From Cyclobacterium salsum (GTDB lineage Bacteria > Bacteroidota > Bacteroidia > Cytophagales > Cyclobacteriaceae), in contig NZ_WNKG01000007.1 in NCBI RefSeq assembly GCF_010119245.1, forward strand, positions 310,001 to 374,000: 64,000 bases of DNA, written 5' to 3'. The notes under the pieces are model-generated. The model was not told the origin of the DNA, did no database searches, and saw nothing but the letters and a program-made list of their open reading frames with translations. Every line of letters starts with the position of its first letter. Position 1 is the stretch's first letter. The position numbers were made by a program, and so were the translations under genes. Positions 42,264 through 51,323 of this stretch are shown here, piece after piece.

Positions 42264-45059
42264 ATGAAGACAAAATTTTATTTTCCCAGTTGTTCAATAT
42301 TATTCGTGTTGATAGGCTGTATGCTCCAATCTTTAAATGCGCAGGAACGGATGCCGGTACAGCATTCCTTTCAAACCCTCCAACTTCTACTTCCTGAGCA
42401 GGAAAACCGACTTACCCAGGAGGAAGAGAAGTTACTTATCGAACAGTTAGTGGATAGGATGGAATACTGGAATGATCTTTCCAGAGAAAACGATCCTGGA
42501 TGGAAAAATAAGGCGCTAAAGTTCCTGGTTAGTAATGGTGTAGAGAAATTTACAGGCATGGCAGCCAGATCACCAATTTTGAGTACCTCTCCTTTGAGAA
42601 ACCATGTAAAGGCAACAGGAGGGTGGCTTGGTGAACAAGTAACGAACTATCTTTTTGAAAAGGATGCTCAGGAATATGCCCGTCTGAGGGACTTTAAAAT
42701 CCGCGAAACCTTTGAACTTACGGCCAATGCCATTGTGGAAGACCATTGTTCGGGGGACGTAAATTGTATGGATGCGGTTTTTAGGCAGGTTTTAGATGAT
42801 CCCGATGTGCAGGAGCAAATTCTTGAAGCGGACGCGTTGGGAGCCTTTGATGAGGCCCAAACAAGGGCCTATGTGAAAAATGCTCAGGAAAATTCGTTAA
42901 ATAATTATGATGGGGCTATCATGGAAATTGACAACCTGTCGGCAACGGTCAATGCTGCGGTGTCTGATGTAAAGGCAACCGTGGTCACTAATTTTCAGGA
43001 GTTGATCCAAAACCAGGAACATTTTATCCATACCGCGGCCGAAATCATGCATTCCCAACAGGAAAATACCATTGCCCTGGCAAATCTTCAGGAGATTGTA
43101 ACCAACAACCTGGAAAATATCGATACCAAAGTCGATAATATCACCGTAACACAGCAGGAAATCTTATTTATCTCCGAAGCGATTCAGGATGGAATCGTAG
43201 AAATCGATAGCAGAGTCATTGCTCTTTCCGAATCTTTTGAAGCCATGCGGAAGGAAGAAAAGATTGAAGAAATCCATCAAATTTTCGAGAATTCACCGAT
43301 CAACAAAAAGATTGAGGCATTGGACAATGAAAACAGTGCCATCAGTATGCTTCTGGGAGAGGAGAAAAGACAAACCGTTCTAGAGAATTTAAGGAAAGTC
43401 AAAAAGGAGCAAGATATAATTAAAGCAACCGAGATCATTGGTAAGGCTGGAACAGTGGGCCGGGAGGCACTCAGTGTTTTTTGCCAGAGCCGGGACTGCC
43501 ACCCTGAAATTGAAAAGAGCATCGACCTGGGTTTGGCCCTTACCGATATCGTAGGCAATTTCACTGCTGGAAACTGGGCCAAGGCCAGCTTAACGGCCCT
43601 GGGCATATTTAAAGAACCGCAACCAGGTCCCGAATTAAAAATGCTCAACCAAATTAGTAAGCAATTGGAAGGTTTAGAGGCCAATATGAACCAGGGTTTT
43701 AAGAATGTGCATGAACACCTTTTTGCCCTTGAGGATAATCTGGGACAACGTCTTGATATCATTGATATAAAATTAGATCAGCTTTCCAGGGAATTGATCC
43801 AAACCCGCCAGGATATCTTACAAAGCCTGGGCCGTGTGGATACAAAATTAAACTATATTGTCAACCAAAATGAATGCATCAAGGAGCTTATTCTGGAGGT
43901 AACCCTGGAGCAAAATCAAGACCTCTGCAGGTCCCCGGCAGAGACTTTTACCAAAAGGATCGCAAACGAAGAAATCTCGGATTATCAGGATCTGGAAAAT
44001 TTCTTTCGGGGTGGATCCTGTGGAAGTTGTATTGCAGCGCTGTTAAAGGTCAAGGAACAGCCTCTTTCTCCTTTTTTCCGATATGTTGGGTGTAATCCGG
44101 AAGGAGAAAATAACAAAGCAGCCCCCAACCGGATATATGATTATGCCTTTAACAAACTCCTGGACGGAACAGGGACGAATAAAAATACGGTCCATTCACT
44201 TCTATTTGTTCCGAAAAATTTAAGGTTACTGGATTCATTGAAAAATGCGTTAAAACCTCTTGAAGACAGCATTACATTTGATCTAAAGAAAGAAGACAGC
44301 CATTATCGCAATTATGGCGCTGTTTTGGATTATGCCCGTTATGTGCTCAATTTATTCCCCTTTTTGGAGCTTTATGACGGTGGGGAATTGTTGCGTCCGG
44401 AGGAAATCCGCAACAACCCCGGGTTCTCAAAAGAACGTAGCCTGTTTTTGATCAGCCAGCTGGAAGGAACATTGGATCTTATTAATCATACCATTTTCCA
44501 GCAATCGCTGATGGCAGGCAATGGGGTATTGACTACCGTTGATCAGATGTTGGAGGAGGGTCTTTCCGGTTTTGATGAAAGTGGCGTTTTTACCCTCCGG
44601 GATCTATTTTCCTATAACCCCTATTTTAGGAAAAATTATTCAGCTCATCTGCTGGATGAGGTAGTAGGTCTTGAAAAGATAAAAGACTTGATTGATCATG
44701 ACCGGCTTAAAGAAGGGCCCCAAAGGATCGTGATGAAGGGCTACAATATTCAAATCTTTGAAGAAGAAAATGCACCTGTTTTTACGGTCAGCATCAACAA
44801 TCGCAAAGAACCGGAACAACATAGTACATTGTTTGACGGCTATCTTCCTGTGGCGGATGGCAATATCGATGAGGAGACCTACCAAAGAAATCTGGAATTT
44901 GCGTACCCTTCCTCCATCACCGAACTTTCAGAAATGAAGCAACTGGTAATTAATAAGCTTGGCGAAATGCGGATGATTGCTTCTTCTGAGCTTGATGAGT
45001 CGGGCACTGAACTTTCAAGTGCGGATTTGGCCGATTTGATAGTGCTGTTCAAAGAATAA
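42264..45059 (+). CDS. Exported 931-aa coiled-coil protein with central hydrophobic segment
   Basis: I do not recognise the family. The ATG at 42264 opens a signal peptide (MKTKFYFPSCSILFVLIG) ending near LNAQ. Predicted long helices: heptad-rich stretches at about 215-330 (IMEIDNLSATVNAAVSDVKA) and about 460-535 (LEGLEANMNQGFKNVHEHLF). Between them lies a small-residue hydrophobic segment at about 420-450 (SIDLGLALTDIVGNFTAGNW). The mature part has nine Cys by my count, several paired (CSGDVNC, CQSRDC, CGSC). Helical arms around a hydrophobic loop recall alpha-pore-forming proteins, but this is only a shape argument. It heads a same-strand group with a collagen-like protein and two periplasmic thiol-redox genes that could oxidise or isomerise its cysteines (inference). 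Confidence 0.75.
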   Translation: MKTKFYFPSCSILFVLIGCMLQSLNAQERMPVQHSFQTLQLLLPEQENRLTQEEEKLLIEQLVDRMEYWNDLSRENDPGWKNKALKFLVSNGVEKFTGMAARSPILSTSPLRNHVKATGGWLGEQVTNYLFEKDAQEYARLRDFKIRETFELTANAIVEDHCSGDVNCMDAVFRQVLDDPDVQEQILEADALGAFDEAQTRAYVKNAQENSLNNYDGAIMEIDNLSATVNAAVSDVKATVVTNFQELIQNQEHFIHTAAEIMHSQQENTIALANLQEIVTNNLENIDTKVDNITVTQQEILFISEAIQDGIVEIDSRVIALSESFEAMRKEEKIEEIHQIFENSPINKKIEALDNENSAISMLLGEEKRQTVLENLRKVKKEQDIIKATEIIGKAGTVGREALSVFCQSRDCHPEIEKSIDLGLALTDIVGNFTAGNWAKASLTALGIFKEPQPGPELKMLNQISKQLEGLEANMNQGFKNVHEHLFALEDNLGQRLDIIDIKLDQLSRELIQTRQDILQSLGRVDTKLNYIVNQNECIKELILEVTLEQNQDLCRSPAETFTKRIANEEISDYQDLENFFRGGSCGSCIAALLKVKEQPLSPFFRYVGCNPEGENNKAAPNRIYDYAFNKLLDGTGTNKNTVHSLLFVPKNLRLLDSLKNALKPLEDSITFDLKKEDSHYRNYGAVLDYARYVLNLFPFLELYDGGELLRPEEIRNNPGFSKERSLFLISQLEGTLDLINHTIFQQSLMAGNGVLTTVDQMLEEGLSGFDESGVFTLRDLFSYNPYFRKNYSAHLLDEVVGLEKIKDLIDHDRLKEGPQRIVMKGYNIQIFEEENAPVFTVSINNRKEPEQHSTLFDGYLPVADGNIDEETYQRNLEFAYPSSITELSEMKQLVINKLGEMRMIASSELDESGTELSSADLADLIVLFKE

Positions 45060-45103
45060 ACACAGGCTTCAAAATTCAGAAATGAACTGAAAAAAATATA
45101 GTG

Positions 45104-46057
45104 ATGATTCCGATAAGATTCTTTTCTCTTTCTCTGATGGTAATTGGTTTATGCATAGGCCATAATACAGCAGTCTTTTCTGAGGAGCTCACTCGGCTTG
45201 TGCAAGATGGTGTTCCTGAGAAAGGTTTACCAAAAGAAACCAATCTTCACTTAGATAAAAACCTGACCGAATATATCAACGCCCAGGCCGAGTTGGATGG
45301 TGCGGATCAGGTAGTACTAATTGCGGATTCAGTGTTTGTCACGCAGGCGGTAACTTTTAGGGAAGTAGATTTAGTTATTGTTACCAATTATTTCAGTACG
45401 GATGGAAACCAGGTGGATGTCCTTCCTGCCCCAACAAACAACGAACGAAGTGGAATTTCCGGTAAAAATGGCAAGGAGGTCCAAGTTATAGCCAAACATA
45501 TCGGGGAGGCCGAATTTCACCTTCCCGGAATGGACGGAACAGATGGTAAGGATGGCAGCAATGGAAAAAGCGGAAAGAAAAGTGAAGTGAAGAAACATGG
45601 AGATGTAAGTAAAGGCACCGCTGGTAACGATGGACAGGATGGAGGAAGTGGTGGAAAAGGTGGCCAATTGGTCCTGCATGCCGGGAATGATGGTTATCCG
45701 GTACGATTGACCGCACCAGGAGGAAGCGGCGGTAGTGGGGGTAAAGGTGGTACCGGGGGGACCACCTTCATTTGGGTATTTACCCAACCACCCGGGAAAT
45801 CCAAAAACCCGGATCCGGGACGGCCTGACCCCGGTGGGAATGTCCAGATTCAAAGCCAAAATAATCAATCAGCTATAAAGAGCAGACAGGAAAAGGATGG
45901 GCAAAATGGCAAAAGAGGAAGAAACGGATTGGATGGAGAAAAGGAAATAGAGGTGCTGTCCGATCAACAATTTGCAGGAGCGGTCCGCAGACATTATCAT
46001 TTTGATTGGCAAAATTTAGATCGGACAGGCTGGCAAATTCTTTTCAGAAAAAAGTAA
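45104..46057 (+). CDS. Exported Gly-rich collagen-like protein
   Basis: This 317-aa protein has a signal peptide from ATG 45104 (MIPIRFFSLSLMVIGLCIG). After about 85 residues of ordinary sequence come Gly-X-Y-like stretches: GKNGKEVQVIAKHIGEAEF, GMDGTDGKDGSNGKSGKK, GNDGQDGGSGGKGG and GGSGGSGGKGGTGG. A Pro/Lys patch and a final KDGQNGKRGRNGLDG follow. The runs are short and interrupted by beta-strand-like segments, so a capped glycine-rich sheet is as possible as a triple helix. The C-terminal tail is RRHYHFDWQNLDRTGWQILF. It lies 44 bp after the coiled-coil gene. Unknown function; surface or matrix structural role inferred. Confidence 0.75.
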   Translation: MIPIRFFSLSLMVIGLCIGHNTAVFSEELTRLVQDGVPEKGLPKETNLHLDKNLTEYINAQAELDGADQVVLIADSVFVTQAVTFREVDLVIVTNYFSTDGNQVDVLPAPTNNERSGISGKNGKEVQVIAKHIGEAEFHLPGMDGTDGKDGSNGKSGKKSEVKKHGDVSKGTAGNDGQDGGSGGKGGQLVLHAGNDGYPVRLTAPGGSGGSGGKGGTGGTTFIWVFTQPPGKSKNPDPGRPDPGGNVQIQSQNNQSAIKSRQEKDGQNGKRGRNGLDGEKEIEVLSDQQFAGAVRRHYHFDWQNLDRTGWQILFRKK

Positions 46058-46171
46058 GAAATCCCAATAATACCAAGGCAATTCAATATTCCATAAAGGG
46101 TTGATAACTGGAACTTTATAAATTTATTGTGTACATTTATTATAGCTTTCAATTCCATAAAGACATAAATT

Positions 46172-46747
46172 ATGACTTTAAGAATAATTTCCATTTCGTT
46201 GTTTATCTTGTTATTCGGCTCAGCCGGTTTGCTAGATAATGGCGCAATAGCACAAAGCAAAGAGGAGGTATCGGTGGAGGGAAGCAGTGCCCCTGAATTC
46301 AGCCTCCCGGATCTGAAAGGGGAGCAAGTAAGCTCAGATGATTACAAGGGGAATTACGTGGTGATCCATATCGCCACGACCTGGTGCCCGTTTTGTAATG
46401 CGGAAGCTCCCCATTTGGAACAACTCAATCAGGATTACGAGGATAAGAACGTCAAAGTACTGATTATTGACGTCAAAGAACCCAAAGATTTGGTAAAAAC
46501 CAAGTTGAAAGATCGTTTTAACCTCTCTTTTCCGGTTCTATTGGATTCTGACGGGTCTGTGGCGGCAAGTTTTGCTCCTGAAGGTGTGCTTCCCGATTTG
46601 GCCCGTGATGAGGTCATGCTTGCTTCCAATATTTTGATCGACCCCAAAGGGAAAATTCAATTCTTTTCCCTCTTGGACTCCCAAAACTTTGATGCGAAAT
46701 TGGTGGATTTAAAGGCCAAACTCGATGAATTACTTGCCTCGGAATAA
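46172..46747 (+). CDS. TlpA-like periplasmic thioredoxin
   Basis: This 191-aa exported redoxin has a signal peptide (MTLRIISISLFILLFGSAG) and an AhpC/TSA-TlpA fold with the redox motif WCPFC in IATTWCPFCNAEAPHLEQL, then VLIIDVKEP, LLDSDGSVAASFAPEGVLP and NILIDPKGKI. It catalyses thiol-disulfide exchange in the periplasm. The next gene, an nDsbD-like protein, overlaps its end by 23 bp, so the two are translationally coupled and probably exchange electrons. Confidence 0.85.
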   Translation: MTLRIISISLFILLFGSAGLLDNGAIAQSKEEVSVEGSSAPEFSLPDLKGEQVSSDDYKGNYVVIHIATTWCPFCNAEAPHLEQLNQDYEDKNVKVLIIDVKEPKDLVKTKLKDRFNLSFPVLLDSDGSVAASFAPEGVLPDLARDEVMLASNILIDPKGKIQFFSLLDSQNFDAKLVDLKAKLDELLASE

Positions 46748-47210
46748 CATCCTTATATTTTATTTTTTGATTTTACCTTTTACTGCATTTGCTCAAGTTG
46801 AGGAACGCAGGTTTGTGGAATTAAAATCCGAGCCGGAATTAAGGTTGGCACCGGGTGAGGAAAATCAATTGATAGTTTCCTTTCTTATCAAAGAGGGTTA
46901 CCATATTCAGGCAAACCGGGTTAAAGATGAAAACCTTATTCCTACTAAATTATCCTTTGAATCGGCTGAAGGTTTACGTATTGGAGATCCAGTTTATCCG
47001 CAAGCGGATGAATTCAGGATGGAAGGTGTCAAAGAACCTCTGGCTGTATTTGGAGACACCTTGAAAATCCAGCTTCCGGTCAAATTAATAAATACGATGG
47101 GGAAGCAGCGGTTCCTTATTAAGGGGCAATTGTATTACCAGCCTTGTGATGCTTCCAAATGTTATTATCCCCGTGAGTTTGATTTTAACCTGAGTATACG
47201 GGTGAAGTAA
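46725..47210 (+). CDS. Periplasmic DsbD N-terminal-domain-like protein
   Basis: This is a 161-aa single-domain protein with signal MNYLPRNNILIFYFLILPFTAFAQ. The immunoglobulin-like fold resembles the alpha domain of DsbD. The C-terminal QLYYQPCDASKCYYP carries the Cys pair (C-x4-C) that in nDsbD relays electrons to periplasmic partners. There are no transmembrane segments beyond the signal, so the membrane and gamma domains of full DsbD are missing; electrons must come from elsewhere or the domain serves as a partner of the TlpA-like protein (inference). Start overlaps the previous gene by 23 bp. Confidence 0.75.
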   Translation: MNYLPRNNILIFYFLILPFTAFAQVEERRFVELKSEPELRLAPGEENQLIVSFLIKEGYHIQANRVKDENLIPTKLSFESAEGLRIGDPVYPQADEFRMEGVKEPLAVFGDTLKIQLPVKLINTMGKQRFLIKGQLYYQPCDASKCYYPREFDFNLSIRVK

Positions 47211-47316
47211 CGAGGATAATTTTGCCATAATAGGAGTAAAGGAAATGGTCATCCCCTTCCCTATAAAGATATTCTATCCACCTTATGATATCGATTATTT
47301 GTGATACCTTTTGACT

Positions 47317-48381
47317 ATGAACAAGTTATTTTGGTTGCTTCAGTTGATGATCCATTGTACTGCCTATTCGCAAGGAATCCATAAAGGCAGCTTTGTCAAA
47401 GGGATCTATGGCAATCCGGAAAGGATCCTTGAGGCAGGCTACGCGTTTGACGAATTGGGGGTGAATGCCGTTTTTGTCAGAAGGTCCTCATTAAATCAGG
47501 AATTTTATCAACAAGCCAAAGCCCAGGGATGTAAGGTATTCGTGGAATTCCCTACACTTAATGGCAAGGGCTACATCGAAGGCCATCCTGAAGCCTGGCC
47601 CATCAATGAAAAGGGAGAGCCCGCAGGTCCTGCAGATTGGTTTATGGGCGTTTGTCCTACCGATCCCGGTTTCCAGGCCCTCAGGGAAGAACAACTCAGG
47701 GAAACGCTTGCCAACTATTTGGTAGATGGCGTGTTTTTGGATTACCTTCATTGGCATGCCCAATTCGAAACGGACCAACCTTTACTGCCAGAAACCTGTT
47801 TCTGTGACCGATGTACCCGACTTTTTGAAAAGGCCAGGGTCCTCCAAATTCCTGAAAAAGATATATCGGCCAGGGCACAATGGATATTGGCCAATCAGGA
47901 ATCCGCCTGGCGGGACTGGCGAAATGGTATTTTGAATAAATGGGTGAGCGATATGGGCAAAATCCTTACCGAAAACCAATCTGATGCCCTTTTAGGAGCC
48001 TTCTATTGTGCCTGGTTTCCAGAGGACCATGGTGGAGCCTTGTACAATACCCTGGGCATCGATGTGCCTTCTTTGGCCGAACGGGTGGATGTGTTGGCCC
48101 CCATGCTTTTTCATCGGATGTATGCTCGACCGGTAAACTGGTCGGGGGACTACCTGGATTGGCTGAACAACACCATCGATTCGCCGGAGCCATTGGTCTG
48201 GCCCATTGTTCAGGCGCACAACAAACCCGGAATCGTCTCCCCTGAGGAATTTGGCAAGGCCCTGCAAGCAGGTTCTCAGCCTCCTGCATCGGGTATTATG
48301 ATGTTTTCCGAACAGTCGCTCATGGAAAATCGGGAAAAGATGAAGGTGATGCAAGATTTTTATCAGAGAACAAAACCGTAG
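47317..48381 (+). CDS. Exported putative glycoside hydrolase (TIM-barrel, family-10-like GHL group)
   Basis: This 354-aa protein has signal MNKLFWLLQLMIHCTAYS. The barrel-like sequence shows GIYGNPERILEAGYAFDELG at strand 1, KVFVEFPTLNGKG, then FMGVCPTDPGFQALREEQLRE and VDGVFLDYLHWHAQF, where the Asp is a likely acid. CFCDRCTRLFEK is the Cys-rich loop seen in hypothetical glycosyl hydrolases of the GHL6/GHL10 group. Strand-7/8 segments DVLAPMLFHRMYA and GIMMFSEQSL follow. Substrate is unknown. It starts at ATG 47317, as TTG 47311 adds two residues only. It is 106 bp after the nDsbD-like gene. Confidence 0.7.
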   Translation: MNKLFWLLQLMIHCTAYSQGIHKGSFVKGIYGNPERILEAGYAFDELGVNAVFVRRSSLNQEFYQQAKAQGCKVFVEFPTLNGKGYIEGHPEAWPINEKGEPAGPADWFMGVCPTDPGFQALREEQLRETLANYLVDGVFLDYLHWHAQFETDQPLLPETCFCDRCTRLFEKARVLQIPEKDISARAQWILANQESAWRDWRNGILNKWVSDMGKILTENQSDALLGAFYCAWFPEDHGGALYNTLGIDVPSLAERVDVLAPMLFHRMYARPVNWSGDYLDWLNNTIDSPEPLVWPIVQAHNKPGIVSPEEFGKALQAGSQPPASGIMMFSEQSLMENREKMKVMQDFYQRTKP

Positions 48382-48670
48382 TATTTTACAAATGACTCTT
48401 CTTAAGAAAGCGAAATTTTAATGAAGGCAGCAGGTAAATTTCCGGCAAAAGCGTTAAGGTCTTTTTTCCACCCTGTTTATTTTTCTATTGCGTGAACAGA
48501 GATATTCTCATTAAGTGTAGGTGCCTTTTTAAACAGGTTGGTTGGGGTCATGGAGGCAAAATTTGTTGAAGAGTCATTTTTATTGTCTTAAAATTTAGGT
48601 AAATTATACTCGGTTAATAATCAGACAACTATCCAATAATTCCTTTGATTGACCCGTAAACTTGGGAACC

Positions 48671-49906
48671 ATGAAAAAGCTAACTACTCCTTCTTTCAGC
48701 GTTTTCCTTTTTTTGCTGGTATTACTGAGTCATCACTTTATCGCCTTCGGGCAGAGGCCTCCGACCAGTGGACCTAATCCGGATGAAACTAATTTGACAC
48801 CTTATATTATTGGGGGAACTGGTTTGCTGATGGCGGCCGGATCTTATTTATACCTTAAAAGCAGGGGACCAAAAATTCCGGTCACAGACAATCTTCGGGA
48901 TTATTTGTGGCGTCAGAATATCATGCCCTCACCGGATGCCCTGGACCTGATGTATGAACTCAATCCCAGCCTTAGGGGAAAGGAATTAATGCGCGAGAAA
49001 AAGAACTTGCTCACACCGGAATTTCCCGAAATTCCCGAGGAGATGAAACAATTAGCGGCTGATGTGCCCCCTCCCACCCATGTCATACCGGACAACCTAA
49101 AGGAATTGATGGAGCAATTCAAATCAAGTCTGAGTGCTTTCCGAAATATTAGTGTGGCAACAGCTAATCCGAATGCTCCAAAGGGAGCCTTTATTGAGGT
49201 CCTGGGCAATTTGGAGGGTTTCCTTACCGCACCCGAAAGGAATACTGAGGCCAGGAACGCCGTAAAGGACCAGTTATTGACCGATCTTATCAGGGCGATC
49301 AATCAAACCATGGATGATGCCATCCAGACAAGGGAACTGTCAGAGGACCAGCTTTTTCTTTTACATGCCATAGCAGAGGATTTGGAGAATTTGCTTTTCC
49401 CCAACCTCAACTCCCCACCACCGGTGGCGAGTACGAGTATAGGTGAAGACGGAGACCATTTTGCGAACTGGGATTCGTTTTTGGCATCGGCCGATAAACA
49501 TTCCAATGAAAACGGGGATCATCAACCGGATTTGAAAGGAGATATTCGTGGAGGGTTGATGGATCAAAATGAAAATGCGGATGTAAAGTGGTTCGCATTT
49601 GCCGTTTACAAATACGATACGGAGGGAGACCTCGTCACCAAAGGAAAGGAAGTAGAAAAAAGGTACCAAATATCCTATGCTTCACCTGCCTTGAAAGATA
49701 TCGAGGGAAGCTTTCATGCCATTAATGGAAACGCTTCTTATGGAATTGCCCTGCTGGGAAATGGGAAATATTTTATAAGAGTCAAAGATGGGGAAGTAGA
49801 GGTGCCTGTTCAAAACCCGATAATCCATTTTGGACTGGCCTTTCAAAATCCCGTAAAAGAATTGCACAATGACTTGACGAAGGTTATTATCTATTTATTA
49901 GAGTGA
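48671..49906 (+). CDS. Membrane-anchored protein of unknown function (411 aa)
   Basis: The family is unrecognised. It has a signal-like segment (MKKLTTPSFSVFLFLLVLLS) and a second hydrophobic segment YIIGGTGLLMAAGSYLYL at about 45-63, followed by KSRGPK. By the positive-inside rule the large C-terminal part would then be cytosolic unless the first segment is cleaved. After it, NLRDYLWRQNIMPSPDALDLMYELNP and RGKELMREKKNLLTPEFP echo a LysM-like spacing (Asn-Pro, then a terminal Pro), though weakly. Helical middle; beta-rich end (AFAVYKYDTEGDLVTKGKE). The stop TGA overlaps the next start (GTGA), so the two proteins are coupled. The TTG at 48662 is a less likely start. Confidence 0.65.
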   Translation: MKKLTTPSFSVFLFLLVLLSHHFIAFGQRPPTSGPNPDETNLTPYIIGGTGLLMAAGSYLYLKSRGPKIPVTDNLRDYLWRQNIMPSPDALDLMYELNPSLRGKELMREKKNLLTPEFPEIPEEMKQLAADVPPPTHVIPDNLKELMEQFKSSLSAFRNISVATANPNAPKGAFIEVLGNLEGFLTAPERNTEARNAVKDQLLTDLIRAINQTMDDAIQTRELSEDQLFLLHAIAEDLENLLFPNLNSPPPVASTSIGEDGDHFANWDSFLASADKHSNENGDHQPDLKGDIRGGLMDQNENADVKWFAFAVYKYDTEGDLVTKGKEVEKRYQISYASPALKDIEGSFHAINGNASYGIALLGNGKYFIRVKDGEVEVPVQNPIIHFGLAFQNPVKELHNDLTKVIIYLLE

Positions 49907-50517
49907 TCAAACTATTACAATATCGGGCCGCATTGGTGACAGTTATGTTTGGACTGTTTGGCGGAGCCATTTCCAATTTTTTGGTGATAGAAGAATATTC
50001 GTGGATTTACGTTGGGTTAGCGAGTATACTGGGGCTGACCGTCAATTTGCTTGTCTCCTTTTTACTGAAAAGCAGATGGTCCAAAGGTATCAAAAATAAT
50101 ATAAAAATGGTATGTATCTTTTTGTTTACGGCCATGGTGGTGAACTTATACATGCATACCAAATTCTTTTTGGAAAGGACCTTTGCCTATAGGGATTTTA
50201 ATAATGAGGTGACCTACTATGTGAAAGGAACAGAATATACGTCCCTGGCCAAAGCCTTTAAGCTCGCCAATCCTCAAATCGAAAGTGATGCCGACCTTAT
50301 CATGGAAGGGTTTGGGTCTCCTTTGGAAAAAGGTAAAGTGTGGACGGAGGCTTCCATTATTGAAAGCTGGTTAAAATTAATTTCTTCCTATGCCCTGTTT
50401 ATCATTTTTTTTGTGGGCCTTATCTCCGTTTTGATCGAAGTCTTAATGGGTCAATACGGGAAAAGCACCGCAAAATCCATGGAAATTATTTCAGCTAAAA
50501 GTACAGAAGAGGGTTAG
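49903..50517 (+). CDS. Multi-pass membrane protein of unknown function (204 aa)
   Basis: It starts with GTG at 49903 overlapping the previous stop (GTGA), a translational-coupling overlap. I see four hydrophobic segments: AALVTVMFGLFGGAISNFLV, WIYVGLASILGLTVNLLVSF, MVCIFLFTAMVVNLYM and YALFIIFFVGLISVLIEVLM. A soluble loop of about 85 residues lies between the third and fourth (FFLERTFAYRDFNNEVTYYV). No known family recognised. The overlap and shared strand argue it forms a complex with the 411-aa protein upstream (inference). Confidence 0.7.
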   Translation: MIKLLQYRAALVTVMFGLFGGAISNFLVIEEYSWIYVGLASILGLTVNLLVSFLLKSRWSKGIKNNIKMVCIFLFTAMVVNLYMHTKFFLERTFAYRDFNNEVTYYVKGTEYTSLAKAFKLANPQIESDADLIMEGFGSPLEKGKVWTEASIIESWLKLISSYALFIIFFVGLISVLIEVLMGQYGKSTAKSMEIISAKSTEEG

Positions 50518-50588
50518 CTGTTTAAGGTAGAAATCAGTTTTGAGCTTCCAAGAATCAAGATAGAAATAAAAGAAAACCAAAGGATCCT

Positions 50589-51323
50589 ATGAAAAACGCA
50601 ACAATGTTCCGATTCAGGCCAATCTATTGGGGCTTGATCCTTTTTATTTTCGTTAGTTGTGAAAACTTTGATGATTTGACCGATCCGGTTTTAGTTAGGT
50701 ACAATGTCCCTACCGAGGTGCTGGAAATGGTTTTCACCCCAGATATTCCAAGTGATATCAAAAATGTGGATAATTTCCTTGATCGGATAAAGCAGCATGG
50801 AATGGTCATTCATGAAGGGAACAGCCCTCCCGCTATACCCGGTTCGTTTAGCAATTTTACACCAGGATTCAGCATTGGGAATCATTGCATTTACGATGGA
50901 AGTAATTCAGAAAATGAGGGGTTTAGTTATGGCAGCTACGAGGAAATAATTCGGGTGCATACGGATCAAAATCAAAACAATTTTCTTGGCGATATTTCTT
51001 ATACCTCTATTTTTAATCCGGATTATCCCGATTACCCAGTAGGTCTTGACAGTGGATCAGGCAGGGGATATGTGTCTGGCGAGGGTGATGATTTCACCAT
51101 CTTCACAAAAGTTACGAACGGAAGCTATGGAGATGTCAGCTATAGTGCCATTTGGATCATTTCCGGAACTTACGCCTACATTGTAGGCAGTCAATATGAG
51201 TTGAGAAATGTTACCAAATGCATGATAATGCTGGAGAAAAGTGAGGATCCTGGGGATAGGGTAGCCAACAGAGGAACGGTGAGGATTTTCAAGGATGATG
51301 CCCCCCAACGGATTCGCGATTGA
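50589..51323 (+). CDS. Orphan lipoprotein (244 aa)
   Basis: The SPII signal MKNATMFRFRPIYWGLILFI ends in lipobox FVSC (Cys24), followed by Glu-Asn rather than Asp. The mature part is rich in aromatic and Gly residues with probable beta structure (SFSNFTPGFSIGNHCIYDG, YGDVSYSAIWIISGTYAYIV). No family recognised. It is the last gene of the same-strand exported group, 71 bp after the multi-pass protein. It is likely an outer-membrane-attached component (inference). Confidence 0.65.
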   Translation: MKNATMFRFRPIYWGLILFIFVSCENFDDLTDPVLVRYNVPTEVLEMVFTPDIPSDIKNVDNFLDRIKQHGMVIHEGNSPPAIPGSFSNFTPGFSIGNHCIYDGSNSENEGFSYGSYEEIIRVHTDQNQNNFLGDISYTSIFNPDYPDYPVGLDSGSGRGYVSGEGDDFTIFTKVTNGSYGDVSYSAIWIISGTYAYIVGSQYELRNVTKCMIMLEKSEDPGDRVANRGTVRIFKDDAPQRIRD

